In this document: piece after piece, positions 22,463 through 34,233 of the stretch | How positions within the stretch are numbered: position 1 is the first letter of the stretch | Layout of the letters: every line of letters begins with the position of its first letter | NCBI RefSeq assembly: GCF_002776525.5 | Contig: NC_045438.1 | Span: 153,540,814 to 153,604,813 of the forward strand | Source: Piliocolobus tephrosceles | Taxonomy: Eukaryota > Chordata > Mammalia > Primates > Cercopithecidae | Reading direction: 5' to 3' | Length of the DNA stretch: 64,000 nucleotides | Made by a program: the position numbers and the translations under genes | Notes under the pieces: model-generated | What the model saw: the letters and a program-made list of their open reading frames with translations, nothing else | Told to the model about the DNA's origin: nothing | Databases searched by the model: none

Positions 22463-23185
22463 CTCAGCCAGTGTAAACAGATTCCCCCGAAGGAGTGTTA
22501 CTTGGAACATAATCAACTTACACAGGTAAAGAAGACAGAATGAGGAGCTACCTTGCAACATCCACATGGCTAGAAACTGCAGACAGCCACTAGGAGCTGA
22601 GAGCCATTCCTGCCGATGGCTTGAAGGAAAAAGGGGCCCTCAGTCCTACACTCACAAGGAAATGAATTCTGCCAACCGCAGCTTGGAAAAGTATCCAAGT
22701 CCCAGCTAAGAATGCAGCCCCAGTTGACACCTTGGCTTCAGCCCGTGAGACCCTGAATGCAGAATCTAGTCACTCTATGCCCGGATTTCTGACCTATGGA
22801 AACAATAAGGTCATAAGTGGGTATTGTTTCAGCCAGTGGCTCACGCTTATAATCCCAGCACTTTGGGAGGCCAAGGCGGGCAGATTGTTTGAGCTCAGGA
22901 GTTCGAGACAAGCCTGGGCAACATGGCGAAACCCTATCGCTACAAAAATTAGCCTGGCATGGTGGCACATGCCTGTAGTCTTAGCTACTTGGGATGCTGA
23001 GGTGGGAGGATTGTTTGAACCCAAGAGGCAGAGGTTGTAGTGAGCCAAGATCATGCCACTGCACTTTAGTCTGGGCAATAGAGCGAGACCCTGTCTCAAA
23101 TAAATAAAAATAAATAAATAGTTATTGTTTTAAGCCACAGAGTGTGTGGTGATTTGTTACACAGAAATAGAAAACTAATACCCAG
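22463..23185 (+). mobile_element. MaLR-like LTR, split by an Alu
   Basis: 'ctcagtcctacactcacaag', 'gaattctgccaaccgcag', 'cccgtgagaccctgaatgc' and, after the Alu, 'ttgttttaagccacagagtg' and 'atagaaaactaatac' follow an old LTR 3' half. Subfamily unassigned. Confidence 0.5.
22830..23120 (+). mobile_element. Alu lacking its first bases
   Basis: Begins 'cagccagtggctcacg', so the usual ggccgggcg head is short. Flanks share 'tattgttt' (22822-22829; 23123-23130). Confidence 0.92.
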
Positions 23186-24092
23186 ATATCCCATTTCCCT
23201 GGTTTCCTCCACAAGCCTATGAAGAAGGTAAGGCAAGTATTGTTTAGTGTTCATTGGATTTGGAGGAAATTGATACACAAAGAGAATATACATCTAGCTC
23301 AAGTTTGTTTAGCTAATCAATCTTCGAACTGGGAGGAGTTTGGTTCCTTTGACACTTCCAGAAATGCTTGTACATCCCAATGGTGTGCTCATGCTGTTTT
23401 TGTTAGCAGATCAATGTCTTTGAGCATGTTTTGATCCAGTGGAAGAGTTGGTGATAAGGGGAGAATGTCACAGTGGGGGAGAACTCAGGAGACGGGAAGG
23501 TGATGGGGGCCCCATCTACCTTCACATTTTTCTTAGCTAATACCCCACTGCATCCCCCTTTAGGTCTGTACCCGCAGAGAGAGCCTGCTCCAGCCTCTTT
23601 GCTACAGCTTTGAGTCTTCTGCTGTAAGTTTTCATTCTTTATCTTTTTGTTTGAATGAAAAACTTATGGTTAATTGTTGTATTGCATTTGGGTTTGTGTG
23701 TGCATGCATATGAATGTGTATCATGTTCTCCAGGGGTTTCCTGGAAAACCCTTTAATGTCTCTGTCTATCTCAGGACAAGAGGAAGAGGAGGGCTTGTAC
23801 GCTGTGGCAGAGAGGGTTGGTTTGCTCCCAATGTATGTTTCCCTTGCTTCCATGTCATACAAGTGTTTATCTGTGCTCGTAGCTGCCCTGAATAACAACT
23901 ATATTTCCAGCTTTCTGGAAGCCAGGTGTGGTTATGTGACTAAGTTGTAGCCAGTAGCCTGTGGGGAGTAGTGAAGTGTGCAACAACTGGGCAGAGTTAT
24001 TAAAGGGAAACGCTGTGTTTTCCCCTCTGTGTTCCCCCTTCCTTGGCTGGAATTGCCATGTGGCAGTGCTCTACTTTTCTTTTTTCTTTTCT
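23186..24092. other. Mostly unassigned; possible old repeat near 23890-24060
   Basis: 'ggttatgtgactaagttgta' and 'gttattaaagggaaacgc' recall a dispersed mammalian repeat. TG-rich words near 23690. No gene seen. Confidence 0.4.
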
Positions 24093-24246
24093 TTTTGGTT
24101 TTTGTCTCACTCTGTTGCCCAGGCTGGAGTACAGTGGTGCAATCTCAGTTCACTGCAACCTCTGCCTCCTGGGCTCAAGTAATCTTTCCATCTCAGCCTC
24201 CAGAGTGGCTGGAACTACAGCTGCATGCCACTATGCCAAGCTAATT
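24093..24246 (-). mobile_element. Alu left-arm fragment
   Basis: 'tctcactctgttgcccaggc' to 'actatgccaagctaatt'; one arm only. Confidence 0.85.
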
Positions 24247-24282
24247 ATTATTTAAATTTTAAAATTTTTATTTATTTATTTA

Positions 24283-24881
24283 TTTTGAGATGGAGTCTCA
24301 TTCTGTTGCCCAGGCTGGAGTGCAGTGGCACGATCTCGGCTCACTGAAACCTCTGTCTCCCGGGTTCAAGTGATTCTTCTGCCTCAGCCTCCTGAGTAGC
24401 TGGGATTACAGGCATGTACCGCCATACCTGGATAATTTTTGTATTTTTTTTTTTTTTTTTTTATGAGACGGAGTCTTGCTCTCTTGCCCAGGCTGGAGTG
24501 CAGTGGCCGGATCTCAGCTCACTGCAAGCTCCGCCTCCCGGGTTTATGCCATTCTTCTGCCTCAGCCTCCGGAGTAGCTGGGACTACAGGCGCCCGCCAC
24601 CTCGCCCGGCTAGTTTTTTGTATTTTTTAGTAGAGACGGGGTTTCACCATGTTAGCCAGGATGGTCTCGATCTCCTGACCTCGTGATCCGCCCGTCTCGG
24701 CCTCCCAAAGTGCTGGGATTACAGGCTTGAGCCACCGCACCCGGCCAATTTTTGTATTTTTAATAGCAACGGGGTTTCACCATGTTGGCCAGTCTGGTCT
24801 CGAATTCCTGACCTCAGGTGATCTGCTCGCCTTGGCCTCCCAAAGTGTTGGAATTACAGATGTGAGCCACTGTGCCCTGCC
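24283..24881 (-). mobile_element. Alu (outer, split)
   Basis: Parts 24283-24448 and 24747-24881, with a TTTA-type tail. Confidence 0.93.
24449..24746 (-). mobile_element. AluY, Old World monkey type, nested in an Alu
   Basis: TSD AATTTTTGTATTTTT at 24434-24448 and 24747-24761. Confidence 0.96.
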
Positions 24882-24893
24882 AGTCCTCTTTTC

Positions 24894-25187
24894 TTTTTTT
24901 TTTTTTTTGAGACAGAGTCTGTCACCCAGGCTGGAATCCCTGCTCTGTCACCCAATCTCGGCTCACTGCAACCTCCGCCTCCCTGATTCACGCCATTCTC
25001 CTGCCTCAGCCTCCCAAGTAGCTCGGACTACAGGCGAACGCTGCCACACCTGGCTAATTTTTTGTATTTTTAGTAGAGACAGGGTTTCACCATGTTAACC
25101 AGGATGGTCTTGATATCCTGACCTCGTGATCTGCCTGCCTCTGCCTCCCAAAGTGCTGGGATTACAGGCATGAGCCACCACGCCCAG
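24894..25187 (-). mobile_element. Alu with a local rearrangement
   Basis: At 24919-24955 the phrase 'ctgtcacccaggctgg' is followed by a second 'ctctgtcaccca', replacing the normal sequence there. Confidence 0.92.
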
Positions 25188-25247
25188 CCTCCTCTCCTCT
25201 CCTTTCCTTTTCTCCCCTCCCCTCCCCTTCCCTTCTCTTTTCTTTTT
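25188..25247. repeat. 60-nt pure pyrimidine tract
   Basis: Only C and T from 25188 to 25247 (CCTCT and CCCCT units), lying between two Alu pieces. Confidence 0.9.
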
Positions 25248-25341
25248 GTAGAGATAGGGTCTCGCTATGTTGCCCAGGCTGGTCTTGAACTCCTGGCCAT
25301 AAGCAATCCTCCTGCCTTGGCCTCCCAAAGTGCTGGGATTT
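25248..25341 (-). mobile_element. Alu fragment
   Basis: 'gtagagatagggtctcgcta' to 'gtgctgggattta'; end of one arm. Confidence 0.85.
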
Positions 25342-26436
25342 ACTCTTTCTTCTGAATCCAGTTCCAGCGTTATCAAGTTTGGTTCCTCTGGTCATGTAGC
25401 ATCCTCTTATGTGCGGCCTTGGGATCCCTTGCGCTGCCTGTGCAGATTCTGAGGACACTGTGTTGAGGTTTCTCCCGTCGTGGCCCTTATTACACTAGAT
25501 TGAAATAGTCTGTTCCCTTGGTGCCCTCCCCACAGGGTTGTAAACTGGCTCAGGGCAGGGTCTGTTTCCCATCCTACCAGACAGCCTGTTACATATTAAG
25601 TCCACAATACATATTTGTGCAACCATCATACATATGAATGAAAGAGGGAGTGGAGGAATGCATAAAAATCACTGTAGACTGGAGAGTTGGATGTCAGCAT
25701 ATGTGGGACTCTGCAATGTGGGTGTCTGATATAAAATAAGGTTTTATTTGGGAGGAATTCACTAGACATGTGAAATCAAATGCTCTTTATTCTTTGTACA
25801 AAGTATGCTTTCAAACTCATCGATGGGCATCTAACTTTCCATCCTGTTTTTCTCTTGTCCTCCTTGTCCATTTCCTTCTACCCTCATGAAAGCCCCCTCT
25901 CTCTATCCCTTTATTTTCAAGAAGCGATCATGGAGTAAATCCCATCCCACTGAGTCAAATTTAGGTCATCTTTTATTTGGTCAAAATATAGTCTTACTGG
26001 CAAGTGGTATCACTATTATTCAGGAACACACATATTGTTTTACTTACAGCTGTGTAGTATTTTATGTTCTCATATAAATGTTATGCCTGGATTATAGTGG
26101 AAGCAAACTGGACTCCATTTATTTGAAAACAATAATGGGAAATCGAGTTCATTCTATCTACCATCCTGACAGTTTCCCATTTCTCAAAGGAGTCCTTGCA
26201 CGGGCTGTGCAGTGTTGCTTGGTAAACAGGCTCTCCGCTGATTTCTCTGAGATGGTTTTCCTAGCAATCTGCAGGAAGCCCTTGGTTGGAGGAGTGAGGC
26301 AAGAAATCTTCTGCCACATGACAGAGAGGGATGGAGAGCTGCTTGTCTGAGCTCCTTGCAGGGACAGAGGCCGACAAAGCTGTCAGGTTCTCTTGGGTAA
26401 AGATCTTGGAAGGTAGTTAGAAAAATGTGTACACTC
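25342..26436. other. Unique sequence with L2-like end
   Basis: 'gctcagggcagggtctgttt' with 'cacaatacatatttgtgcaa' (25548-25623) resembles the L2 3' end. The rest is unassigned. Confidence 0.45.
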
Positions 26437-26733
26437 GCCGGGCGCGGTGGCTCAAGCCTGTAATCCCAGCACTTTGGGAGGCCGAGACAGGCGGATCACA
26501 AGGTCAGGAGTTCGAGACCATCCTGGCTAACACGGTGAAACCCCGTCTCTAATAAAAACTACAAAAAGCTAGCCGGGCGAGGTGGCTGGCGCCTGTAGTC
26601 CCAGCTACTCCGGAGGCTGAGGCAGAAGAATGGCGTAAATCCGGGAGGCGGAGCTTGCTGTGAGCTGAGATCCGGCCACTGCACTCCAGCCCGGGCGACA
26701 GAGCGAGACTCCGTCTCAAAAAAAAAAAAAAAA
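26437..26733 (+). mobile_element. AluY, Old World monkey type
   Basis: Begins gccgggcgcggtggctcaag, complement of the monkey-type 'cttgagccacc' head. Flanks AAAAATGTGTACACTC and the same word with one extra GT are a TSD. Confidence 0.95.
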
Positions 26734-26874
26734 GAAAAGAAAAATGTGTGTACACTCTGTGGGCAAGACATTCAGAACGGGCGAATCCAGCACTGGTGGT
26801 GGATTTGTGCATCATTATCCTCGTCTGTCATCATTATCATTATCCTATTCTCAGGAAGGGTCCGCTTTGTTTAG

Positions 26875-26911
26875 GGTGTGTGTGTGTGTGTATGTGTGCG
26901 CGTGTGTGTGT
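26875..26911. repeat. (TG)n microsatellite
   Basis: 'gtgtgtgtgtgtgtatgtgt' and following TG/CG pairs. Confidence 0.9.
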
Positions 26912-27183
26912 TATCACTCTACTCAGTCTCCCCCTCACTAGCAAATAGAAAACAGAAGTCTGGCTCTAAAATCCAGGCTCTCTCTGCTCTACTTCTCAGC
27001 TCCTTTAAACATGTGATTGCTGACCCCACTTCTTATGTCTTTATATATGCCACCTTGTACTTATACATGTATGTACACATGTATATAGATGGCTACTTTT
27101 ATGGAGGTGTGTGCAGGAACATAGTTCTTGAAGTCTTTTCACAGAATCACACAGACAGGAATGGCCTTCCAGAACCTCCTTTT

Positions 27184-27484
27184 GGCTGAGTGCAGCGGCT
27201 CACTCCTGTAATCCCAGCACTTTGGGAGGCAGTGGTGGGTAGATCGCTTGAGCCCAGGAGTTCGAGACCAACCTGGGCAACATGGCAAAACCCCATCTCT
27301 ACTAAAAACACAAAAATTAGACAGGCATGGTGGTGCCTGCCTATAGTCTCAGCTACTTGGGAAGTTGACATGGGAGGATCACTTGAGCCTGGGGAGGTTG
27401 AAGCTACAGTGAGTCGTGATTGTACAACTGCACTCCAGCCTGGGTGACAGAGTAAGACCCTGTCTCAAAAAACAAAACAAAAAC
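27184..27484 (+). mobile_element. Alu
   Basis: Starts ggctgagtgcagcgg; A-rich tail with C interruptions leads into a microsatellite. Confidence 0.94.
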
Positions 27485-27537
27485 AGTGTATATATATATG
27501 TGTATACACACACATGCGCTCACACACACACACACCA
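27485..27537. repeat. Compound TA/TG/CA microsatellite
   Basis: 'gtgtatatatatatgtgtat' then CA repeats, seeded at the Alu tail. Confidence 0.9.
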
Positions 27538-27563
27538 CGAATAGTACCTGAAACACAGTCATA

Positions 27564-27873
27564 GGCCGGGCGTAGTGGGTCACGCCTGTAATCCCAGCAC
27601 TTTGGGAGGCCAAGGTGAGTGGATCACGAGGTCAGGAGACCAAGACCATCCTGACTAACACAATGAAATCCTGTCTCTACTAAAAAATAGAAAAAAGTAG
27701 CCAGGTATAGTGGCAGTCTCCTGTAGTCCCAGCTACTCAGGAGGCTGAGGCAGGAGAGTGGCGTGAACCCGGGAGGTGAGGTGGAGCTTGCAGTGAACCA
27801 AGATCACGCCACTGCACTCCAGCCTGGGCGACAGAGCAAGACTCTGTCTCAAAAAAAAAAAAAAAAGAAAAAG
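27564..27873 (+). mobile_element. Alu
   Basis: Starts ggccgggcgtagtgg; tail 16 A then AAAAG words. Confidence 0.95.
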
Positions 27874-28052
27874 AAACAGAATCAGTTTTCAATGAATATT
27901 AGCTAATATTGTTATGAAAACAGGATCAAAATGTTCAATTTCTTAACAGGTTATGTATCTTTTTAATCACTTACCATAAGAATTGACCGTTCACAGTATA
28001 AATACAAATACATAAATAAAATAGTTTATATATATATACACGTATATATATA

Positions 28053-28338
28053 TTTTTTGAGACAGAGTCTTGCTCTGTCGCCTGGGCTGGACTGCAGTGG
28101 CCGGATCTCAGCTCACTGCAAGCTCCGCCTCCCGGGTTTACGCCATTCTCCTGCCTCAGCCTCCGGAGTAGCTGGGACTACAGGTGCCCGCCACCTCGCC
28201 CGGCTAGTTTTTTGTATTTTTAGTAGAGACAGGGTTTCACCGTGTTAGCCAGGATGGTCTCGATTTCCTGACCTCGTGATCCGCCCGTCTCGGCCTCCCA
28301 AAGTGCTGGGATTACAGGCTTGAGCCACCGTGCCCGGC
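28053..28338 (-). mobile_element. AluY, Old World monkey type
   Basis: AGTTTATATAT lies at 28023-28033 and again at 28339-28349. A TA/CG microsatellite has grown between the left copy and the short T run. Confidence 0.94.
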
Positions 28339-28446
28339 AGTTTATATATTTTAAATGTATATCAATAGACATTAAATGTTATTATTTATTAAAATCCTGA
28401 TTTGGTTAAGTTAAAAAGGTTAAATAGCAAACCTCTAATAATTTTC

Positions 28447-28725
28447 CTTTTTTTTGAGACCGAGTCTCACTCTGTCACCCAGGCTGGAGTGCAGTAGTGC
28501 GATCTTGGCTCACCACAATCTCTGCCTCCCAGGTTCAAGCAAAGTCTTGTGCTTCAGCCTCCCGAGTAGCTGGGATTACAGGTGTGCACCACCATGCCCA
28601 GCTAATTTTTGTATTTTTAGTAAAGATGGGGTTTCACCATATTGGCCAGGCTGGTCTCGAATTCCTGACCTCAAGTGATCCGCCCACCTTGGTCTCCCTC
28701 CCAAAGTGCTGCCACCACACCTGGC
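28447..28725 (-). mobile_element. Alu with two small deletions
   Basis: Lacks 'gggattacaggtg' near 28710. Flanks share 'ataatttt'. Confidence 0.93.
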
Positions 28726-28857
28726 ATAATTTTTATTACATTGTTACATGCAATAGTATTGTAAAGGAATCATGCTGGAATAATAGAACATAAATATATG
28801 CATTTATATCCATATTTTATGATATATGTGCATTTATATATCTACACATATATTTGA

Positions 28858-29685
28858 AGTTGTAAAAAAACACCCAATATAAAATTTACCCTCTTCAGCC
28901 AGGTGCGGTGCCTCACCCCTGTAATCCCAGCACTTTGGGAGGCTGAGGTGGGTGGATCACCTGAGGTCGGGAGTTGAAGACCCATCTGACCAACATGGAG
29001 AAACCCCATCTCTACTAAAAATACAAAATTAGCTGGGTGTGGTGGCACATGACTGTAGTTCCAGCTACTCGGGAAGCTGACGCAGGAGAATCGCTTGAAC
29101 CCGGGAGGTGGAGGTTGTGGAGAGCCAAGATCGTGCCATTGCACTCTAGCCTGGGCTACAAGAGCAAAACTCTGTCTCAAAAAAAAAAAAAATTTACCCT
29201 CTTCACCATTTTTAAGTTCACTAGTGCTAATTATATTCACATTCTCTTGTAATAGGTCTCTATAACTTTTTTATCCTGCAAAACTGGAACTCTACATCCA
29301 TTGAACAACTCTCTATTCCCTCTCCCACTACCCTGACCACCATCCTACTTTCTGTTTCCATGGTTTGACTACTCCAGGGACCTCATGTAAGTGGAGTCAT
29401 GCAATGTTTGTCTTTTTGTTCTGAATTATTTCATCTAGGATAATGTCCTCAATGTTCATCCATGTTGTAGCCTAGGACAGGATTTCCTTCTTTTTAAAGC
29501 CGAATAGTATTCCATTGTATGTACAGACCACATCTGCTTTACCTATTCATCCATAGATGGACATTTGGGCTACTTCCACCTCTTGGCTATTGTGAATAGT
29601 GCTGTTGTGAACATGGGTGTGCAAATATCTCTTCAAGATCCTGCTTCAATTGCTGGATCACATTATGATTCTAGTTATTTATTTA
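28858..29685 (-). mobile_element. Old L1 3' part, split by an Alu
   Basis: 'aacacccaatataaaattta', 'aggataatgtcctcaatgtt' and 'ttccattgtatgtacagacc' are L1M in reverse. Parallel to the L1 pieces at 8-10 kb and 50-52 kb. Confidence 0.8.
28898..29188 (+). mobile_element. Alu with perfect 17-bp TSD
   Basis: TSD AAAATTTACCCTCTTCA at 28881-28897 and 29189-29205, within the L1. Confidence 0.96.
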
Positions 29686-29802
29686 GAGACGGGGGCTTGC
29701 TAATGTTGCCCAGTCTGGTCTTGAACCCTTGGCCTCAAGCTGTCCTTCCACCTCTGCCTCTGAAGTAGCTAGGACTATACGTATGTGCCATCATGCTTGG
29801 TT
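29686..29802 (-). mobile_element. Alu monomer (FLAM-like)
   Basis: 'ttagagacgggggcttgcta' to 'catgcttggtta'; one arm. Confidence 0.75.
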
Positions 29803-29810
29803 AATTTATA

Positions 29811-29902
29811 ATTTTTTTTTTTTTTTTGAGATAGGGTCTTAATCTGTCACCCAGACTGGAGTACAGTGGTGCAATCATGGTTCACTATACTCTTGACCTC
29901 TT
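29811..29902 (-). mobile_element. Truncated Alu
   Basis: Poly-T and the first 75 bp only ('gatagggtcttaatctgtca' to 'actatactcttgacc'). Confidence 0.8.
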
Positions 29903-29903
29903 T

Positions 29904-29968
29904 TCTTGGTAAATTACCCAGTCTTAGATAGTTCTTTGTAGCAACATGAGAATGGGCTAATATAGGGG
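29904..29968 (+). mobile_element. MaLR LTR, last 65 bp (THE1/MST type)
   Basis: 'taaattacccagtcttagat' and 'agaatgggctaata' form the 3' end of THE1/MST LTRs. Confidence 0.75.
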
Positions 29969-29984
29969 GACAGAATTCAACCTT

Positions 29985-30175
29985 AACAGTACACATCAGG
30001 CACTACACTAGCAGTTAGACATCTTCACTCGTTTACTCCTGACAGTGACCTTATGAGATCAGTAGTTATTATCCCAATTACATAGATGAAGACTTGGAGC
30101 TTTAGAAGAACTCAGTGACTTGCTAGGGTTTCCGACTGGGGGTATCACCCTCCAGCCACTTGCCTTTGCAAATAA
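29985..30175 (-). mobile_element. MIR
   Basis: 'gtgaccttatgagatcagta', 'ttacatagatgaagacttgg' and 'ctcagtgacttgc' match the MIR core in reverse. Confidence 0.75.
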
Positions 30176-30239
30176 GCAGGCACTCTGACACTTAGAGAAG
30201 CAGCTTTGCTTCTGGGGCAGTCTTGCATATTGGTGTTTT

Positions 30240-30527
30240 TTTGTTTTTAAGATGGAGTCTTGCTTTGTCGCCCAGGCTGGAGGGCAGTGGCGCGATCTCG
30301 GCTCACTGCAAGCTCTGCCTCCCGGGTTCACGCCATTCTCCTGCCTCAGCCTCCGAGTAGCTGGGACTACAGGTGCGCACAACCACATCCAGCTAATTTT
30401 TTGTATTTTTGGTAGAGATGGGGTTTCACCGTGTTAGCCAGGATGGTCTCGATCTCCTGACCTCGTGATCCGCCCGCCTCAGCCTCCCAAAGTGCTGGGA
30501 TTACAAGCGTGAGCCACCGCGCCCGGC
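30240..30527 (-). mobile_element. Alu
   Basis: Flanks GCATATTGGTGTTTT (30225-30239) and GCATGTTGGTGTTTT (30528-30542) are a TSD with one change. Confidence 0.95.
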
Positions 30528-30542
30528 GCATGTTGGTGTTTT

Positions 30543-31483
30543 AAAGATGGTTTTTATTACGCTTCTGTTTGATCCAAAGATTTTCCAGACGGTCAGTTTA
30601 CCTGGCCGCAAAAGGAAGTTTCCCTTAGACTGCAGCAGGCCTGTCTGGTCAGATTTTGTTCCATTCTTCCTGGACATGAATACAATGTCTGGGAAGACAA
30701 TTTCCAGGAAGAAATTCTAGGTCTTTCTGTACTGCTACTCCTAAGCCCAAAGCTCCTTTTAAGGAGTACAGAAAGATCTAGAATCCGGGACTTAGAGGAA
30801 AACCAGAGAAGACTGCAAATGTACATGGGTAGTGATTTCCTGGTTGCACAGATGTTATACATAGCCATACACAAGACCTGAGATGAATACATGGGTTATT
30901 GTCCTTCGTGGAGCAGAGTCTGTTTCTCTCTCTGACCTTTCCTAATTCTTGCTTTCTTCAGACTGATCATTTTGGGGAAATGGAGGCAATTCCGTGTTAC
31001 TCTCCTCCCTTGCCCTAAAATTGCTCTCAAGAAAACAAATGCCAGTGAAACCCAAGTTTACATGTCTAACTCTTCTCAGGAATCTTTATCTCTTAGCAGA
31101 AGACAAAGACAAAGGAATTGAACTGGGTCAATTCTTGTTCCTTTTGTGGGGTCCCTGGAGCTCCTCTTTGCTCCTGGGGCAGCCTTCGAGGTCCCCTCTG
31201 CAGAATCCTTAGGGCTTTGGGCAGCCCAGTTATAAACCACTGGCCCGGGTCACCTTTCAATTTTCTTGAGTGAAGTAAGATCTCTAAGACACATGAAGAG
31301 AATAAAGTGAGGGACAGAATAGCACATGTGGTCTGGATTTCATTTCTCCATTATTTATGCATACACAAAAGAGAAAGAACTAGAGCAACCCACAAGGCCT
31401 GTGACGAGCATCTAGAGAGGCAGAGGGATTAGAGCGGGGAAATCAAGAGGACTTTCCAGCCTGAGTTGTTCGAAAGATTTTTG
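30543..31483. other. Unique sequence with a hairpin
   Basis: No gene or repeat recognised. See the stem-loop at 30714-30784. Confidence 0.5.
30714..30784. repeat. 20-bp stem-loop
   Basis: ATTCTAGGTCTTTCTGTACT (30714-30733) pairs with 30765-30784 with one mismatch and a 31-nt loop. It is outside any recognised repeat. Confidence 0.8.
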
Positions 31484-31603
31484 CCAAGCTGGGTGCCGTA
31501 CACCTGTAATCTTAGCACTTTGGGAGACTGAGGTGGGAAGATCACATAAGCCCAGAAGTCTAAGGTTGCAGTAACTGAGGATTTTTAAGAAAAAAAAAAA
31601 AAG
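31484..31603 (+). mobile_element. Deleted Alu fragment
   Basis: Alu head joined to 'aggttgcagtaactgagg' with the middle missing; short A tail. Confidence 0.75.
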
Positions 31604-31606
31604 AAT

Positions 31607-31637
31607 TGTGTGTTTGTGTGAGTGTGTGTGTGTGTGT
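31607..31637. repeat. (TG)n microsatellite
   Basis: 'tgtgtgtttgtgtgagtgtg' and on, directly after the Alu tail. Confidence 0.9.
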
Positions 31638-31676
31638 TCATGCATTTAGATGTTACTTAATTAGAAAGAAATGTAG

Positions 31677-31951
31677 GGCTGAGCATGGTGGCTCATACCT
31701 GTAATCTCAGTCCTTGAGCCCAGGAGTTGGAGACCAGCGTGGTCAACATGGTGAAATCCCGTCTCTACTAAAAATACAAAAATTAGCCAGGTGTGGTGGT
31801 GGTGCACGCCTGTAATTCCAGCTACTTGGTTGGCTGAGGCACAAGAATCGCTTGAATCCAGGAGGTGGAGGTTGCAGTGAGCCAAGATCACACCACTGCA
31901 CTCCAGCCTGGGCAGCAGAGTAAGACTGTCTCAAAAAAAAAAAAAAAAAAA
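31677..31951 (+). mobile_element. Alu with deletion in left arm
   Basis: 'gtaatctcagtccttgagcc' shows loss of about 30 bp. Flanks share 'agaaatg'. Confidence 0.93.
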
Positions 31952-32874
31952 GAAATGAAAAGAATGAATTAAACCCCCTATATAGGGCTATATGTCTGTA
32001 ATGAATTTCAGTTGTCAGCTCACAACATATTAGCAGAGTATTTTTGTTTGGATCAAATAATATTTTTTTTTTCTTTTTTATACACAGCCACACTCAGGTG
32101 TGGTATACCTTTAGTAGCTCTGAGATATTTGATCCATCTTTTTTGTGATTTATTTATAGGTAATGACATGGTGCGATTCTTCAAAGGATAAACTGATACA
32201 AGACTCAAGATGCCTTTGACAAAAAGCCCCTGTGCCTCTTTCTTCCTCTTCACCTAATCAATAAAAAGTCACTTTTGACCAAAGGCAGACCCTGACCCAA
32301 GGATGTTTGAGGAGCCTTTCCGATAGAAGGCATTCTTCTCACATTGAGAGAAGGTATTTTATTTTTTCTCTTGCCTCGCTGGGCAGGCTCCCAGAGCAAG
32401 GGTTTCCCTTAAGCCCAAAAGGAAACCAAGTGGACTTTTTTTTTTTTTTAAAAGAAGGGTTTATAGCTGCCATAGCTTTCACCACCAGCTGCCTAACACA
32501 AGGTTTCTGTTTTGAAGAAGGGATGGAGGTGTGCAGGGCAAACAGTTACACTCACTCTTGGTTCCCTGCCTCTTGATATAATGTAGTCACAGTGAAGACC
32601 TGCAGTGATTAAGATTTGTTGCGATTCCAATAGTATCATGCCTCTGCCAAACTAGGATTGATTTTCCAAGTTGTGGTCCTCTTTCTCTGTGCCTTTTTTA
32701 AACTGCATATATATATGTGTGTATACACACACACACACACACACACATACATGTTTGCAGCAAAACTCTGACAAGACACAGAATCATACCTGCAAACTAA
32801 CAGAGATAGGGTAGGGAAGGAGGACTGCCTTGAGGACTCAAGAAAGTGTTCATTCATCCATTCACCTAGTAGTT
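31952..32874. other. Unique sequence with a CA repeat
   Basis: No gene seen. A compound microsatellite sits at 32706-32750. Confidence 0.5.
32706..32750. repeat. Compound TA/TG/CA microsatellite
   Basis: 'atatatatatgtgtgtatac' then (AC)n. Confidence 0.9.
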
Positions 32875-32886
32875 CATTGAGTTTCT

Positions 32887-33200
32887 TTTTTCTTTCTTTC
32901 TTTCTTTTTTTTTTTTTTGAGATGGGTCTTGCTCTGTTGCCCAGGCTGGAGTGCAGTGGTGTGATCTCGTTTCACTGCAACCTCTGCCTCCCAGGTTCAA
33001 GTGATTCTCCTACCTCAGCCTCCCAAGTAGCTGGGATTACAGGCGCCCATCACCACACCTGGCTAGTTTTTGTATTTTTAATAGAGATGGGGTTTCACCA
33101 TGTTGGCCAGGCTGGTCTTGAACTCCTGACCTCAGGTGATCCATCCACCTTGGCCTCCCAAAGTGCTGGGATTACAGGTGTGAGTCACCGTGGCTGGCTC
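32887..33200 (-). mobile_element. Alu
   Basis: TSD CATTGAGTTTCT at 32875-32886 and 33201-33212; (CTTT)n in the tail. Confidence 0.96.
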
Positions 33201-33212
33201 CATTGAGTTTCT

Positions 33213-33522
33213 ATGTGCCAGCTATAGTAATAATTACTGGGGATGAAGAAGTGATTGAGACACGATTCATAGCTTAACCTAAACAGAGTCCACATTCTCA
33301 ATAGGTTGATATTTTTGAAGAATCGCAGACCACAGATTTTAGAGTCAAAAGAAAATGTAAAAATACTTCCCATCCACGTCTTAGTAACTGGGCTTGTTTC
33401 AGTTACAAACTGAACACACCTACCTAGATAGTAGGAATATGCTCATCTATATCTGTTAGAAATTGATGTATCAGTATGTATAGCTTGATAAATTATAAAT
33501 TACCATTTTACAAATTCTTGTG
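33213..33522. other. Unique sequence
   Basis: Nothing recognised. Confidence 0.45.
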
Positions 33523-33835
33523 TCTTTTTTTCTTTCTTTCTTTTTTTTTTTTGAGAGAGAGTCTTGCTCTTGTTGCCCAGGTTGGAGTGCAATGGCATGA
33601 TCTCAGCTCACTGCAACCTCCGCCTCCTGGGCTCAAGCGATTCTCCTACCTTAGTCACCAGAGTAGGTGGGAATACAGGCACATGCCACCACATCCAGCT
33701 AATTTTTGTATTTTTAGTAGAGATAGGGTTTCACCACGTTGGTCAGGCTGGTCTCGAACTCCTGACCTCAGGTGATCCACCTGTTTTAGCCTCCCAAAGT
33801 GCTGGCATTACAGGCATGAGCCACCGTGCCCAGCC
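33523..33835 (-). mobile_element. Alu
   Basis: Tail with CTTT units; ends 'accgtgcccagcc'. Confidence 0.94.
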
Positions 33836-34233
33836 TTTTTTTCTGTTTTTAATGGCATGTGAATTTGCCTTTTCTCATCTAGTTAATTGTTGACAAGGGA
33901 ACCTTCATTTATTTGAGTATGTAGAAAACAGCAAGAAAAAATGTGTGGGACTTTGGGACTGTCCTCTCGCCTAAAAGGCCCTGGGCCAGCTCTAAAGATC
34001 ATTCTTGGGACGCTTGGGGAACCTTAAATATGGGCTGTGTAGCAGTGCTGTGTTGGTGCTAAGCTTCCCAACATGGTCAGTGTGCTGTGGTCATGCAGGA
34101 GGACCTCCTTGTTCCTGGAAGTGCTGATGTTTTTGGGAGTGAAGTGTCATGTTGTCTGTTAGAAACTCTTCAATGATTCAGCTGAAAACAAACATTTAAA
34201 ATAAACAGAAATAATTAAAATTATATGTACACA
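33836..34233. other. Unique sequence
   Basis: Nothing recognised. Confidence 0.45.
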
